Shown piece by piece: positions 54,915 through 63,891 of a stretch of 64,000 nt of DNA (position 1 is its first letter; every line of letters begins with the position of its first letter). The position numbers and the translations under genes are program-made. Where the stretch lies: contig JAVSGI010000005.1 of the NCBI GenBank assembly GCA_032334235.1, positions 2,356,001-2,420,000 of the forward strand. Reading direction: 5' to 3'. A model generated the notes under the pieces. It did not search any database. It had not been told where the DNA came from and worked only from the letters and a program-made list of their open reading frames with translations. Origin of the DNA: Paracoccaceae bacterium Fryx2 (GTDB taxonomy: Bacteria; Pseudomonadota; Alphaproteobacteria; Rhodobacterales; Rhodobacteraceae).

Positions 54915-54952
54915 CCCCGGACCCCCCGGGATATTTGGGCCAAGATGAAGGG
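54915..54952 (+). repeat. Dispersed GGGATATTT motif, copy 6 (urtB-urtC gap)
   Basis: CCAGCCCCCCGGACCCC leads into CCGGGATATTTGGGCC and AAGATGAAGGGGG, within the 88 bases between urtB and urtC but in the opposite orientation to transcription. Sitting inside an operon, it may attenuate or process the urt mRNA. Confidence 0.6.
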
Positions 54953-54968
54953 GGAAGGCAGGTCACGG

Positions 54969-56909
54969 TCAATCTCCCGCCGCGCGGCCCTTGAGGGCGA
55001 TGATGCCCCTTGGGCGGAACTGGATGAACAGGATGATGAACAGGATCATGTAGGTCTGCGCGGCAAGGGTGTTGGAGGGGTTGAACCACTCGATGCCCTT
55101 CTGCAGGAAGCCGATCAGCGCCGCCCCGGCCAGCGCGCCCCAGATGTTGCCGACGCCGCCCACCACCACCGTCATGAAGCTCTGCACGATGTAGTCGGAG
55201 CCGAGTTCGGAGGTGACCTTGGCGAAGAGGCCGATGGCGACGCCCGCGACGCCCGCGATGCCGGAGCCGAGGCCGAAGGTCAGCATGTTGATGCGGTCGG
55301 GGTTGATGCCCATGCTGGCGGCCATCGACGGGTTCTGCGTTACGGCGCGGACCTCGAGCCCGATGCGGGTGCGCTTCATGATGAACAGTAAGACCGCAAG
55401 GAAGACCAGCGCCAGCACGAAGATCGCGATGCGGATGTAGCTGATCGACACCACGTCGTTGAAGGTCAGCGCGCCATCAAGCCAGCCCGGCGAGGTCAGC
55501 GGGCGGGCCTGGGTGCCGAAGATGTTCTTGGCGAGTTGCTGCAGCGCGATGGAGATGCCGAAGGTGGCCAGCAGGGTTTCCAGCGGGCGCTTGTAGAGGT
55601 GGCGGATCACCAGCCGTTCCATCGCCACACCGGCCGCAAAGGTGACGATGAAGGCCGCGGGCAGCGCGACGAGGATCGAGATCGTGTAGTCGGCGATCAG
55701 TTGCTGCACCACATAGCCGGTGTAGGCGCCCATCATGATGAATTCGCCATGCGCCATGTTGATCACCCGCATCACCCCGAAGGTGATGGCAAGCCCGATG
55801 GCGGCGAGGAAGTAGATCGAGGCCAGCGACAGCGCATCGAGCGCGAGGTCGGCCGCCTGCATGGCACCCACGGCCATGCCGATACGGTCCAGCGCGGCGC
55901 GGGCGGCATCGGTTACGGCCGGGTCGGGCTCGGTGTAGACATCGAGGAAGCGGTGCGCGGCCAGCGCGGCGGCGACCTCGTCATCGGTGGCGGCGGTGGG
56001 GACGGTGCCCGCCGCCTCCAGTGCCGTATAGGCGCGGTCGCGGGCGGGCTGGCTGCCCAGTTCCGCCACCGGGATGCCGGCCACCGCGCCGTCGCGGATG
56101 TTGGCGATCAGGGCGCTGCGCTGTGCCTCGGGCGTCAGGCGGGCGGGGGCGAGGTTGGCGGCGACCAGCAGGGCGTAGGCTTCGACAGGCGGAATGTCGG
56201 TGCCGGGGGTCAGGGTGGCCGCGATGTTGGCACCTTCGGGGGCGTCGCCCGCCACGGCGATGCGGGTGGTGGCCAGCAGCGGGTTCAGCGCGGCGCGCAG
56301 GTCAAGCCCGAGGTCGGCGCCGAAGCTTTCGATGGCCGCCACCCGCGCCGCATTGTCGGGATCGAAGCGCAGGGTCAGCAGGCGTTCCAGCCGGGCCTTG
56401 CGCGCGGCAAGACCGGGGTCGGGCTCGGAAGCGACCGAGGCGCGCAGCGGGGCAAGGTGGGCTGCGTCTGGGTCGCGGGCGATCGAGGTCAGCGCCTCGG
56501 CCCGGCGTGCCATGACGGGATCGGAAAGCTGGAACTGCACCAGTGCCGTGGCGATCAGGCCGCGCACGCCGGCATTGGGTTTCAGGTCGGTGATGTCGGA
56601 TTTTGCGGCCGTCCCGGCTGCGGTGCCCGCCAGATCGGTCAGCGCCCAGCCCTCGGCGTCGGGCGCCAGCAGGAAGAACGCGCCATCTGACTTGCGGATG
56701 CCGAGGGACTTGGCCACCCACGCCTCCAGCACCTTCTGCGCCACCGGGTCGCCGCTGTCGGCAAGCGCCGCGATCACGGGGCCGATGGTCTGGCGCGAGG
56801 ATTTCTCGATCAGGGCGCGGTTTTCGGCCAGCAGGGCCGCCGCCTCTTGCGCGCGGGCCGGGCCGTGCAGGGTGAAGCACAGGAAAAGGAGGATCAGGAT
56901 CAGGCGCAT
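54969..56909 (-). CDS. urtB: Urea ABC transporter permease UrtB
   Basis: A 646-residue LivH-type permease with a long exported N-terminal part. A signal peptide (MRLILILLFLCFTLHGPARA) opens about 320 residues of alanine-rich helical repeats, then eight or so membrane segments begin with ALDALSLASIYFLAAIGLAI. The pore keeps NMAHGEFIMMGAYTGYVV and RAVTQNPSMAASMGINPDRI. The N-terminal extension is a known trait of many UrtB proteins, function unclear. The ATG at 56909 fits the signal peptide. Confidence 0.92.
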   Translation of the reverse strand: MRLILILLFLCFTLHGPARAQEAAALLAENRALIEKSSRQTIGPVIAALADSGDPVAQKVLEAWVAKSLGIRKSDGAFFLLAPDAEGWALTDLAGTAAGTAAKSDITDLKPNAGVRGLIATALVQFQLSDPVMARRAEALTSIARDPDAAHLAPLRASVASEPDPGLAARKARLERLLTLRFDPDNAARVAAIESFGADLGLDLRAALNPLLATTRIAVAGDAPEGANIAATLTPGTDIPPVEAYALLVAANLAPARLTPEAQRSALIANIRDGAVAGIPVAELGSQPARDRAYTALEAAGTVPTAATDDEVAAALAAHRFLDVYTEPDPAVTDAARAALDRIGMAVGAMQAADLALDALSLASIYFLAAIGLAITFGVMRVINMAHGEFIMMGAYTGYVVQQLIADYTISILVALPAAFIVTFAAGVAMERLVIRHLYKRPLETLLATFGISIALQQLAKNIFGTQARPLTSPGWLDGALTFNDVVSISYIRIAIFVLALVFLAVLLFIMKRTRIGLEVRAVTQNPSMAASMGINPDRINMLTFGLGSGIAGVAGVAIGLFAKVTSELGSDYIVQSFMTVVVGGVGNIWGALAGAALIGFLQKGIEWFNPSNTLAAQTYMILFIILFIQFRPRGIIALKGRAAGD

Positions 56910-56961
56910 GAGTCCCCCATGGGTTGGCGGGAAGGGGCCGGGGCGGCCCCTTCCGGTCAGA

Positions 56962-58242
56962 TCAGTAGTTGGACTTGATCTGGACGCAGGTCTTGGTCTC
57001 GGTGTTGTACATGCCGCAATCCAGCGTCGCCCAGTCCGACTCCAGCACCTTCGATTCCGGCAGGAAATCGGTCCAGGCGTCGCCCGGAACGGGTTCGGTC
57101 TGGCTGATGATGTCGAACTGTCCATCGGCCTGAATCTCGCCGATCAGCACCGGCTTGGTCAGGTGGTGGTTGGGCAGCATCTTGGCGGTGCCACCGGTCA
57201 GGTTCGGCACTTCAAGGCCATACATCGCGCTGCGCACGGCGTCGACATCGGTGGTCCCGGCCTTCTCGACCGCCTGCACCCACATGTTGAAGCCGATCAC
57301 ATGGGCTTCCATCGGGTCGTTGGTCACGCGCTTTTCACCGGCGAAGGCTTTCCACTTCTTGATGAATTCGGCGTTGATCGGGGTATCGGCCGACTGGAAG
57401 TAGTTCCACGCCGCAAGGTGGCCGACGAGGTTCGAGGTATCCAGCCCCGACAGTTCCTCTTCGCCCACCGAGAAGGCGACAACCGGGATGTCATCTGCCG
57501 AGATGCCCGCGGCGGCCAGTTCCTTGTAGAAGCCGATGTTGGCATCGCCGTTGATGGTGGAGATCACACCGACCTTCTTGCCGTCGGCACCCAGCGCCAC
57601 CACGTCAGCCACGATCTTCGACCAGTCGGAATGGCCGAACGGCGTGTAGTTCACGAAGATGTCTTCCTTGGCGATGCCCTTGGACACGAGGTAGGCTTCA
57701 AGGATGTTGTTCGTGGTGCGCGGATAGACATAGTCGGTGCCCAGCAGCGCGAACTTCTGCACGCCAAGCTCGTCAAGGAAATAGTCGGTCGCCGGAATCG
57801 CCTGCTGGTTTGGTGCGGCCCCGGTGTAGAACACGTTCTTCGAGCTTTCCTCGCCCTCGTACTGCACCGGGTAGAACAGCAGGCCGTTCAGTTCCTCGAT
57901 CACCGGCAGCACCGACTTGCGGCTGACGCTCGTCCAGCAGCCGAACATCACGTCCACATTCGACACCGTCATCAGCTCGCGCGCCTTTTCCGCGAACAGC
58001 GGCCAGTCTGAGGCCGGGTCGACCACCACCGCCTCAAGCTGCTTGCCCAGCACGCCGCCCTTGGCGTTCTGCTCGGCGATCAGCATCAGCATGGTGTCCT
58101 TCAGCGTGGTTTCCGAGATTGCCATCGTGCCCGACAGCGAATGCAGCACGCCGACCTTGATCGTCTCGTCCTGCGCCTGGGCCGCGGTGGCAAGCGTCAG
58201 CCCCAGGGCCGCGCCGGTCATGTATCCCCTGAATGCGTTCAT
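56962..58242 (-). CDS. urtA: Urea ABC transporter substrate-binding protein UrtA
   Basis: A 426-residue periplasmic urea-binding protein, first gene of urtABCDE. The signal peptide ends near AAQA before QDETIKVGVLHSLSGTMAIS. UrtA-typical stretches are FGCWTSVSRKSVLPVIEELN, LLFYPVQYEGEESSKNVFYT and TGAAPNQQAIPATDYFLDEL. A C-terminal cysteine pair (CGMYNTETKTC) may be bridged. Nitrogen control is expected for this operon. Upstream are four CGGAAAAT-like repeats; I see no convincing sigma-54 or NtrC site. Confidence 0.96.
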   Translation of the reverse strand: MNAFRGYMTGAALGLTLATAAQAQDETIKVGVLHSLSGTMAISETTLKDTMLMLIAEQNAKGGVLGKQLEAVVVDPASDWPLFAEKARELMTVSNVDVMFGCWTSVSRKSVLPVIEELNGLLFYPVQYEGEESSKNVFYTGAAPNQQAIPATDYFLDELGVQKFALLGTDYVYPRTTNNILEAYLVSKGIAKEDIFVNYTPFGHSDWSKIVADVVALGADGKKVGVISTINGDANIGFYKELAAAGISADDIPVVAFSVGEEELSGLDTSNLVGHLAAWNYFQSADTPINAEFIKKWKAFAGEKRVTNDPMEAHVIGFNMWVQAVEKAGTTDVDAVRSAMYGLEVPNLTGGTAKMLPNHHLTKPVLIGEIQADGQFDIISQTEPVPGDAWTDFLPESKVLESDWATLDCGMYNTETKTCVQIKSNY

Positions 58243-58408
58243 GTTTTCCCTCTCCTGAAGCCGCCTGTCCGCGTTGGCATCCGGGTTTTTCTGGCAGCGT
58301 GCGTGGTTGCAACCGGTGCGGGGTCGTGACCCTCGCCCCTGCAGCAGAACCGTGCCGCCACATTGCGGCAAGCAGGCAGAGGGTCAGGGTGCGGCGGCCA
58401 TCCGGCTG

Positions 58409-58460
58409 TCCGGAAAAATGCCGAAAATTTTCGCGGCTATCCGGAAAATGACGGAAAATT
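58409..58460 (-). promoter_or_regulatory. Repeat array upstream of urtA
   Basis: Two 21-base direct repeats, TCCGGAAAAATGCCGAAAATT (58409-58429) and TCCGGAAAATGACGGAAAATT (58440-58460), are 31 bases apart, close to three helical turns. Each contains two CGGAAAAT-like units about ten bases apart, so four sites lie on one DNA face. They are 167-218 bases upstream of the urtA start and may bind a regulator of the urea operon. Confidence 0.55.
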
Positions 58461-58495
58461 GTGCGCTTCGACGGAATCGGGCGATTCGCGGCCTG

Positions 58496-61400
58496 TCAGC
58501 CGAGCCTGTGCACCTGTGCGCCGGGGCAAACGCGGGTCGCAAGGTCGCACAGGTGGCGGTGGTGCGTCAGGTAGATCACCTGCCCCACCTCTGCCATGCC
58601 CGCCAGCAGGGCAAAGGCTTCGGCAGAGCGGTCGTCGTCGAAGGTTTCCATGATGTCGTCGGCGATGAAGGGCACCGGCGGGCGGGCGCGGGCAAATTCG
58701 TGATACCCCGCCACCCGCAGCGCCAGATAAAGCTGGAATCGCGTGCCCTTTGACAGTTCGCGCGCCAGTTTCGAGCCACCGCCCCCGGCCACGGCCACCA
58801 GCACGTCACGGTTGTCCTCGGGCTGGGTGGCAAGGCCGGTGTAGGCGCCCCGGCTGATGGTGCGGAAGGCATCCGACGCGCGGCGCAGCATGGCCGAGCG
58901 ATGGCTGTCGCGGTAGGCGCGCAGCGCGTGGTCCACGGCAAGGATGCCAAGGCGCTGGCGCAGGTGGCGCTCGGCCTCGTCCGCGATCGACAGGATCACG
59001 GTCTGGCGCCCCTCGTCCAGCCGGGCCACGGCATCGTCGCCGCCGATGGCGTCAAGCTGGCGCCGCACCTCGGCCCGCGCGGCAAAGGCGTGCTGCGCGG
59101 CGGTGGCGCAGGCGGCGGTCTCTGAGGCCAGCCGGGCCTGGTCAAGCTCAAGCGCGGCGGGGTCGGCACCCGCCAGATCGGCCAGCGCCGCCGCCAGATC
59201 GTCGGTCCGCAGGGCGGCGCGGATGTCCTGTTCCAGTGCGCCGCACTGGCCGCGCAGATCGTCGCGGCGGCGGCACGCGGCCAGCGCCTCGTGCAGCGGT
59301 GCGGCGCCGCCGACGCCGAAGAACCCCGCCATCTCGTCGATCCGCGTGACCAGCGCGGCGCTGCGGGCAGACAGATCGGCCTGCCGGGCAAGGGCGGCCT
59401 GCAGGTCCGCCCCGGACCGGGCCAGCGCCTTTGCGGTATCCAGTGCCGCGGCGCGCCGCGCCACAATCTGCGCCCACAGCGCCGCGGGCTCGCCCCCCGG
59501 AAGCGCCAGCGCCGCCGCAAGGGCCAGCACCGCCCGCCCGAACGCATCGCGGTTTGCCGCCATCTTGGCCACGCGGTCGGCCAGGCTGTCGCGCATCGCC
59601 ACCGCGCGGTCGAGCGCGTCGAGCACCGTCAGCGTTTCGGCCGCCGCAGCCACGCCGGGGGCGGCCTCTGCCAGCCAGGTGTCGGCGCAGGCTGCGACCC
59701 AGGCATCGGCCCAGTCGCGGTCGGCGGTTTCGGCATCGGCCATTGCCTGCTGGCGCCGGGCTAGGTCGCGCCGGGCAAGGGCTGCGGCCTCCTGCCCGGC
59801 GGCATGGCGGGCCCCGGCGTCGGCCAGTGCCTGCGCCTGCGCGAACAGCAGGTCGAACGGGGCCGGGGCCACGCCCAGCGCCGCAGCCAGCGCCAGTGCG
59901 TCGCGGGAAAGATCGGCAAGGGCCGCGTCATGCTCTGCCGCGGCGCGGCCGAGGGCGGTCAGGGCGTCCAGCGCCTGATCGCGAAGGGCCAGCCAGTCGC
60001 GCAAGGCCGCCGGAGTCATGTCGGCGGGCAGGTCGGGCGCCAGGCGCGCCAAGGCTTCGGCCAACTGGGTGGCAACCTCGGCGCGGGCGGCCAGCGCCCG
60101 GTCCTGCGCCGCCTCGGCCGTCGCGATCTCGGCGCGCAGCACGGCCAGCGCCTCGCGCGCCTGCGCGGCGCGGCTGGCCTCGGCCCCGGCGGCGGCCTGC
60201 TTTCCGGTGATCAGGTCATCACGGCGCAGCGCGGTCTCGAAGGCATCGGCCGAGGCGTCGGTCAGCGCCTGCCGGTGCGCCGCCCAAAGCCGTTCGCGCA
60301 GGGCCCTTGCGGCAGCGGGGTCGGGCAGGTCGGCGTCGGTCGCCGTCAAAGCCTGCACCCCCGCCTCCAGCCGCGCCGCCTCGGCGCGCAGCCGCGCCAG
60401 CATCGCCCCGGCTTCGGCCAGCGCCCGCTCTGCCGCCTCGGCCTGCTGCGCCCAGCGGGTCAGGCGGTCCGTGGCCGGTCGCTCCATCGCGGGCAGGTCG
60501 GCGGCGGCACCCGCCCAGGGCCGCAGCGCCGCCAGCCTCGGGGCCAGCGCCGCCTCGGCCAGCGCCACCTGCCGCGCCGCCTGCCGCAGCGCCTGTGCCG
60601 GATCGCGCGCCCGCAGCCCCGCCACCAGCAGCGTCAGCGCGCCGGACGCCACCGCATCGCCCGCACCCACCAGCGCCGCCTCTGCCTCGGCCAGCCGGTC
60701 CCGCGCCGCCGCCGCTTCCGCCACCGCCGCCCCCAGCCGCGCCTCGACGCCCGACCGCGCGCCGATCAGCCCGCGCAGCGCCCCCACCGTCGCCGCAGGC
60801 AGCACCAGCGCGCCCGGATCGCGCCCTGGCTGGCCCAGCCGGTGCAGCAGACCCGCCACCGCCTGCCCCGCCGCCGCGGCCTCGTCGCGCCGCTTCGGCA
60901 GGTCGCGCTCGGCCTCAAGGTGGCCGGGCAGCAGCGCCTCGGCAGCCTCGATCTGCGGCAGCAGCGCCAGCAGTCCCTCGTCGGGCACCAGCCCGGCCCG
61001 CAGCGCCTCCAGCCCCGCCACGTCAAACGCCGCCTGTTCCAGCAGCGCCTGCGTCGCCGCCTGATCCTGCGCCAGACCGGGCAGGGCCTCGGCCCAGCCG
61101 GGTGGCGGCTCGGGCATGTCGGCCAGCGGTGCCAGATCCGCCTGCAGGCCGCGCAGGCGGGCAAGGCCGGGCAGCACCGCAAGCACGCGGCGCACCGCAT
61201 CAAGCTGCACCTGCGCCGCCGCCTGTGCCGACTGCGCCGCCTGCCAGTCGGCCTCGGCCTGTGCCAGCGCCTGCGCCAGCCTCGCATGGTCTGTCGCCTG
61301 AGTATCCAGCCCCTTGCGCTGATCCTCCAGCGCCACAAGCCTGGCCTTGAGTGCGGCGAGCGCGGTCTTGCTGGCGCGCGGCCGGTGAAAGACTTCGGCC

Positions 61401-61906
61401 TGCTGGCGCGCCCGGTCGAGCGCGGCGCCCAGCCCCGACAGCCCGGCACTGGCGGCAAACAGCAACTGCCCCAGATCGCCCTGGCTGGCCAGAATGCTTT
61501 CGCCGCCCGCCTCCAGCGTCTCGTCATCCAGCGAGAACATCGCCTGGTAGCCGCCCCGGTCGATCCCGCCCAGCGCCGCCTGCACCACCGCCTCGGGCAG
61601 CACCGCGCCAGAGGCATCCTGCAACGCCCCCTGCTTGCGCTTCAGCCGCACCAGTTCCTGCACCTGCCCGCCCAGATCGAGCGCCGCCCCGATCCGCATC
61701 GTCGGGTAATCGTGCAGGAACTTGTAGGGGCTGCGGTCGGGGATGCCATAGAGCAGGTCGAGCCAGGCACAGAACAGCGTCGATTTCCCGGCCTCGTTCG
61801 GGCCGTAGACGATGTGCAGGTCGGGCGTGCCGGGGGTGGCGCCGAAATCCACCACCCGGTCGGTGAACTTGCCGTAGCGCGTCAGGTCAAGCCGGTTGAT
61901 CCGCAT
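58496..61906 (-). CDS. YhaN-like AAA ATPase (SbcC/Rad50 type)
   Basis: A 1,136-residue ABC-class ATPase of the YhaN/SbcC type. Walker A is GPNEAGKS (35-42); the C-terminal lobe has the signature-like ELSKGTRFQLYLALRVAG and Walker B PFIADDIMETFDDD. Between them are about 850 residues of alanine-rich coiled coil. It should pair with the phosphoesterase encoded just upstream, like SbcC with SbcD, for DNA end processing or repair. The start overlaps that gene by 20 bases. No transposon or phage context is present, so a defence role is not supported. Confidence 0.9.
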   Translation of the reverse strand: MRINRLDLTRYGKFTDRVVDFGATPGTPDLHIVYGPNEAGKSTLFCAWLDLLYGIPDRSPYKFLHDYPTMRIGAALDLGGQVQELVRLKRKQGALQDASGAVLPEAVVQAALGGIDRGGYQAMFSLDDETLEAGGESILASQGDLGQLLFAASAGLSGLGAALDRARQQAEVFHRPRASKTALAALKARLVALEDQRKGLDTQATDHARLAQALAQAEADWQAAQSAQAAAQVQLDAVRRVLAVLPGLARLRGLQADLAPLADMPEPPPGWAEALPGLAQDQAATQALLEQAAFDVAGLEALRAGLVPDEGLLALLPQIEAAEALLPGHLEAERDLPKRRDEAAAAGQAVAGLLHRLGQPGRDPGALVLPAATVGALRGLIGARSGVEARLGAAVAEAAAARDRLAEAEAALVGAGDAVASGALTLLVAGLRARDPAQALRQAARQVALAEAALAPRLAALRPWAGAAADLPAMERPATDRLTRWAQQAEAAERALAEAGAMLARLRAEAARLEAGVQALTATDADLPDPAAARALRERLWAAHRQALTDASADAFETALRRDDLITGKQAAAGAEASRAAQAREALAVLRAEIATAEAAQDRALAARAEVATQLAEALARLAPDLPADMTPAALRDWLALRDQALDALTALGRAAAEHDAALADLSRDALALAAALGVAPAPFDLLFAQAQALADAGARHAAGQEAAALARRDLARRQQAMADAETADRDWADAWVAACADTWLAEAAPGVAAAAETLTVLDALDRAVAMRDSLADRVAKMAANRDAFGRAVLALAAALALPGGEPAALWAQIVARRAAALDTAKALARSGADLQAALARQADLSARSAALVTRIDEMAGFFGVGGAAPLHEALAACRRRDDLRGQCGALEQDIRAALRTDDLAAALADLAGADPAALELDQARLASETAACATAAQHAFAARAEVRRQLDAIGGDDAVARLDEGRQTVILSIADEAERHLRQRLGILAVDHALRAYRDSHRSAMLRRASDAFRTISRGAYTGLATQPEDNRDVLVAVAGGGGSKLARELSKGTRFQLYLALRVAGYHEFARARPPVPFIADDIMETFDDDRSAEAFALLAGMAEVGQVIYLTHHRHLCDLATRVCPGAQVHRLG

Positions 61907-63188
61907 CCCGCCCCCCGTGCAATGCGGCCAGCACCTCGGCCGCCCCGGCCTGCATCAGGTCGGCGCGCGCGGCCGCGATGCGGTCCGGGTCATCGCCCGG
62001 CACGGCCGCCAGACCGGGCGGCAGCGCCCGCAGCAGATCGGCGGGCAGGGCGCGCAACTCGCGCGGGAGGGCGCGCAGCAGCTCGTCGGTGACCTCGGCC
62101 CCGGCCTGCACCAGCCCGGCGTCGCGCGGATCGATCAGCGCCGCCAGATCGGCCAGCGCATCGCCCACCACCGCCCTTTCGCCCGCCTCGGTCAGGTTTT
62201 CCAGCTTGTCGATCCAGACCGAGCCGAGGCTTTCGGCCACCGCCACCGCCTCGTTGCCCATCAGGTCGCCGTCGCGCAGCAGCCGCCAGGCCAGCGGCGT
62301 CCGCCCGGTCAGCATCGGGCGCAACACCAGCTGGTCTGCCGCGTGATCGCGCCGCGCGGCGCGGACCGCCTGACCCAGCGCCGCGACCAGATCGGGCCAG
62401 CCTTCCAGCCCGTCCACCGCCACCGGCACCCGCTCGAACCGCACCGCCGCCGTGTCGCGAGTCTCGGTCAGCACGCGGCCATCGTCGGTCACCGTCACCA
62501 GCGTGACCGATTTCGCCCCCGCCTCGCCGATGTCGCGGCCCTGCGGCATTCCCGGCATCACCACCGTGCAGCGCCCGGGATATTCGGCCCGCACATGCAC
62601 ATGCCCCAGCGCCCAGTAGTCGAAGCCCGAGGCTTGCAGGTCGGCCAGCGCGCAGGGGGCGTAAACGTCATGCCCTGCCGCGCCGCCCAGGCTGGTGTGC
62701 ATCATCCCGATGTTCACCGCCCCCGGCACCGGCGGCCTGAACTTGCCCAGCAGGCTGTCGGGCGCCTGCGGGCGGGCAAAGCTGATGCCGTGAATCGCCA
62801 CCGGGCGGCCGCCGGTTTCCACCATCCGCACCTCGGCCCGCGCACCGAACACCGTGACCGACGGCGGAAACACCAGCTCGGCCGTGATCCTGGACATGGC
62901 GTCGTGGTTGCCGCGGATAAGCCAGGTCGCAACCCCCGCCGCCTCCAGCCGCGCCAGCTGCGCCAGCAGGAACCGCGCGGTCTTCATCGAAGTCTGCGCC
63001 CCGTCGTAAAGGTCGCCCGCGATCAGCAGCGCATCAACCGCCTCGGCCAGACAGAGGTCGATGATCCGCACGAAGGCGGCACGGGTGGCGGTGCCCACCG
63101 CCTCCGACAGCGCGGTGTCGCGCAGCGCCAGCGATTTCAGCGGCGAATCCAGATGGATGTCGGCGGTATGGATGAAACGGAAGGGCAA
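61887..63188 (-). CDS. YhaO-like metallophosphoesterase (SbcD/Mre11 type)
   Basis: A 433-residue calcineurin-type nuclease partner of the YhaN-like ATPase. Metal-binding motifs are TADIHLD (Asp10, His12), GDLYDG, RGNHDAMS and GHVHVRAEYPG. The start is set at TTG 63188 (first residues LPFRFIHTADIH) because the motif begins almost at once and no ATG or GTG precedes it in frame near enough; a GAGG site lies eight bases upstream. The C-terminal region is arginine/alanine-rich and may hold the ATPase contact. The 20-base overlap with the ATPase gene shows coupling. Confidence 0.88.
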   Translation of the reverse strand: MPFRFIHTADIHLDSPLKSLALRDTALSEAVGTATRAAFVRIIDLCLAEAVDALLIAGDLYDGAQTSMKTARFLLAQLARLEAAGVATWLIRGNHDAMSRITAELVFPPSVTVFGARAEVRMVETGGRPVAIHGISFARPQAPDSLLGKFRPPVPGAVNIGMMHTSLGGAAGHDVYAPCALADLQASGFDYWALGHVHVRAEYPGRCTVVMPGMPQGRDIGEAGAKSVTLVTVTDDGRVLTETRDTAAVRFERVPVAVDGLEGWPDLVAALGQAVRAARRDHAADQLVLRPMLTGRTPLAWRLLRDGDLMGNEAVAVAESLGSVWIDKLENLTEAGERAVVGDALADLAALIDPRDAGLVQAGAEVTDELLRALPRELRALPADLLRALPPGLAAVPGDDPDRIAAARADLMQAGAAEVLAALHGGRDADQPA

Positions 63189-63300
63189 GCGCCAGACCTC
63201 GGGCCGAAGGGGCCGACCCGCACTGTCACCCGCGCCGGGGCCGAATGTCAAAGCGGTTTGCCGCGACCCCTGCGCACGGCCCCGGGTGCAGACAGGCAAA

Positions 63301-63320
63301 AGGCGGCCCGCAGGCCGCCC
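63301..63320 (-). terminator. Rho-independent terminator of the IalB-family gene
   Basis: Read leftwards, GGGCGGCCTGCGGGCCGCC forms a tight stem-loop followed by TTTTGCC, about 35 bases past the IalB-family stop codon. Confidence 0.8.
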
Positions 63321-63354
63321 CGTTCCCGCCCGATGGTCAGGCAGTCATGCCGAC

Positions 63355-63891
63355 TTACTTGCAGCGTTTCTCGGCCTCGTCCATCGCGGCGGTGAAGCCG
63401 CGCAGGCTGAACGTGTCCTTGGTCTGGGTGCCCTTGCCCGACCGGGCCGACAGCACCGCCGTCGTGCCCTTCTTCATCGAGGCGAGCAGCGCCGCGTCGT
63501 CGCCGGTGCTCGCGGGCCATGCCCATTCGCCTTCGGTGAACAGCTCGTAGGTCGTGTTGTCGATCGCCACCGAAACGGTGGACCCCGGCGCGAACGGGTA
63601 GCCGCCCGAGAACGAGATCTCGCCCTTGGCCCCGGCACCGGGGCGGAAGGTCACGAACAGCAGGATGTCGCCGCGGCGCACCGAGACGGTCTTGCCGTCA
63701 CGGGTGTTCACGGTTTCCTTGGGGCTCGATACGCCCCAGCACTCGGTTGCCTTGGCCGCGCCCTTCGGTTCGGTGAACACGCTCCAGTCGGTCTTGGTGG
63801 CGACGCGATTGGTCGATTCCTGCGCGATAGCCCCGGTTGCTGCCAGTGCGATGATTGCGCCGCCAAGGGCGCGCGCCAGAATGGATGTCAT
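63355..63891 (-). CDS. Invasion-associated locus B (IalB) family protein
   Basis: A 178-residue exported protein of the IalB family. The ATG at 63891 starts a signal peptide (SILARALGGAIIALAATGAI, cleavage near AIA), then QESTNRVATKTDWSVFTEP and the family-like TECWGVSSPKETVNTRDGKT; beta strands continue to a C-terminal cysteine (EKRCK) that can pair with the one in ECWG. Members are periplasmic or envelope proteins of unclear role, common in non-pathogens as well. It stands alone, with its promoter expected in 63892-64000, where I see no clear boxes. Confidence 0.85.
   Translation of the reverse strand: MTSILARALGGAIIALAATGAIAQESTNRVATKTDWSVFTEPKGAAKATECWGVSSPKETVNTRDGKTVSVRRGDILLFVTFRPGAGAKGEISFSGGYPFAPGSTVSVAIDNTTYELFTEGEWAWPASTGDDAALLASMKKGTTAVLSARSGKGTQTKDTFSLRGFTAAMDEAEKRCK

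Noticed and set aside
58243-58408. Sigma-54 promoter for urtA
   Set aside because: TGGCAG and TTGCA both occur here but with the wrong spacing and strand for a -24/-12 promoter of urtA.
58496-63188. YhaN/YhaO pair as an anti-phage defence island
   Set aside because: The pair resembles chromosomal SbcCD-like repair genes. There are no neighbouring defence genes, integrase, tRNA site or composition shift.
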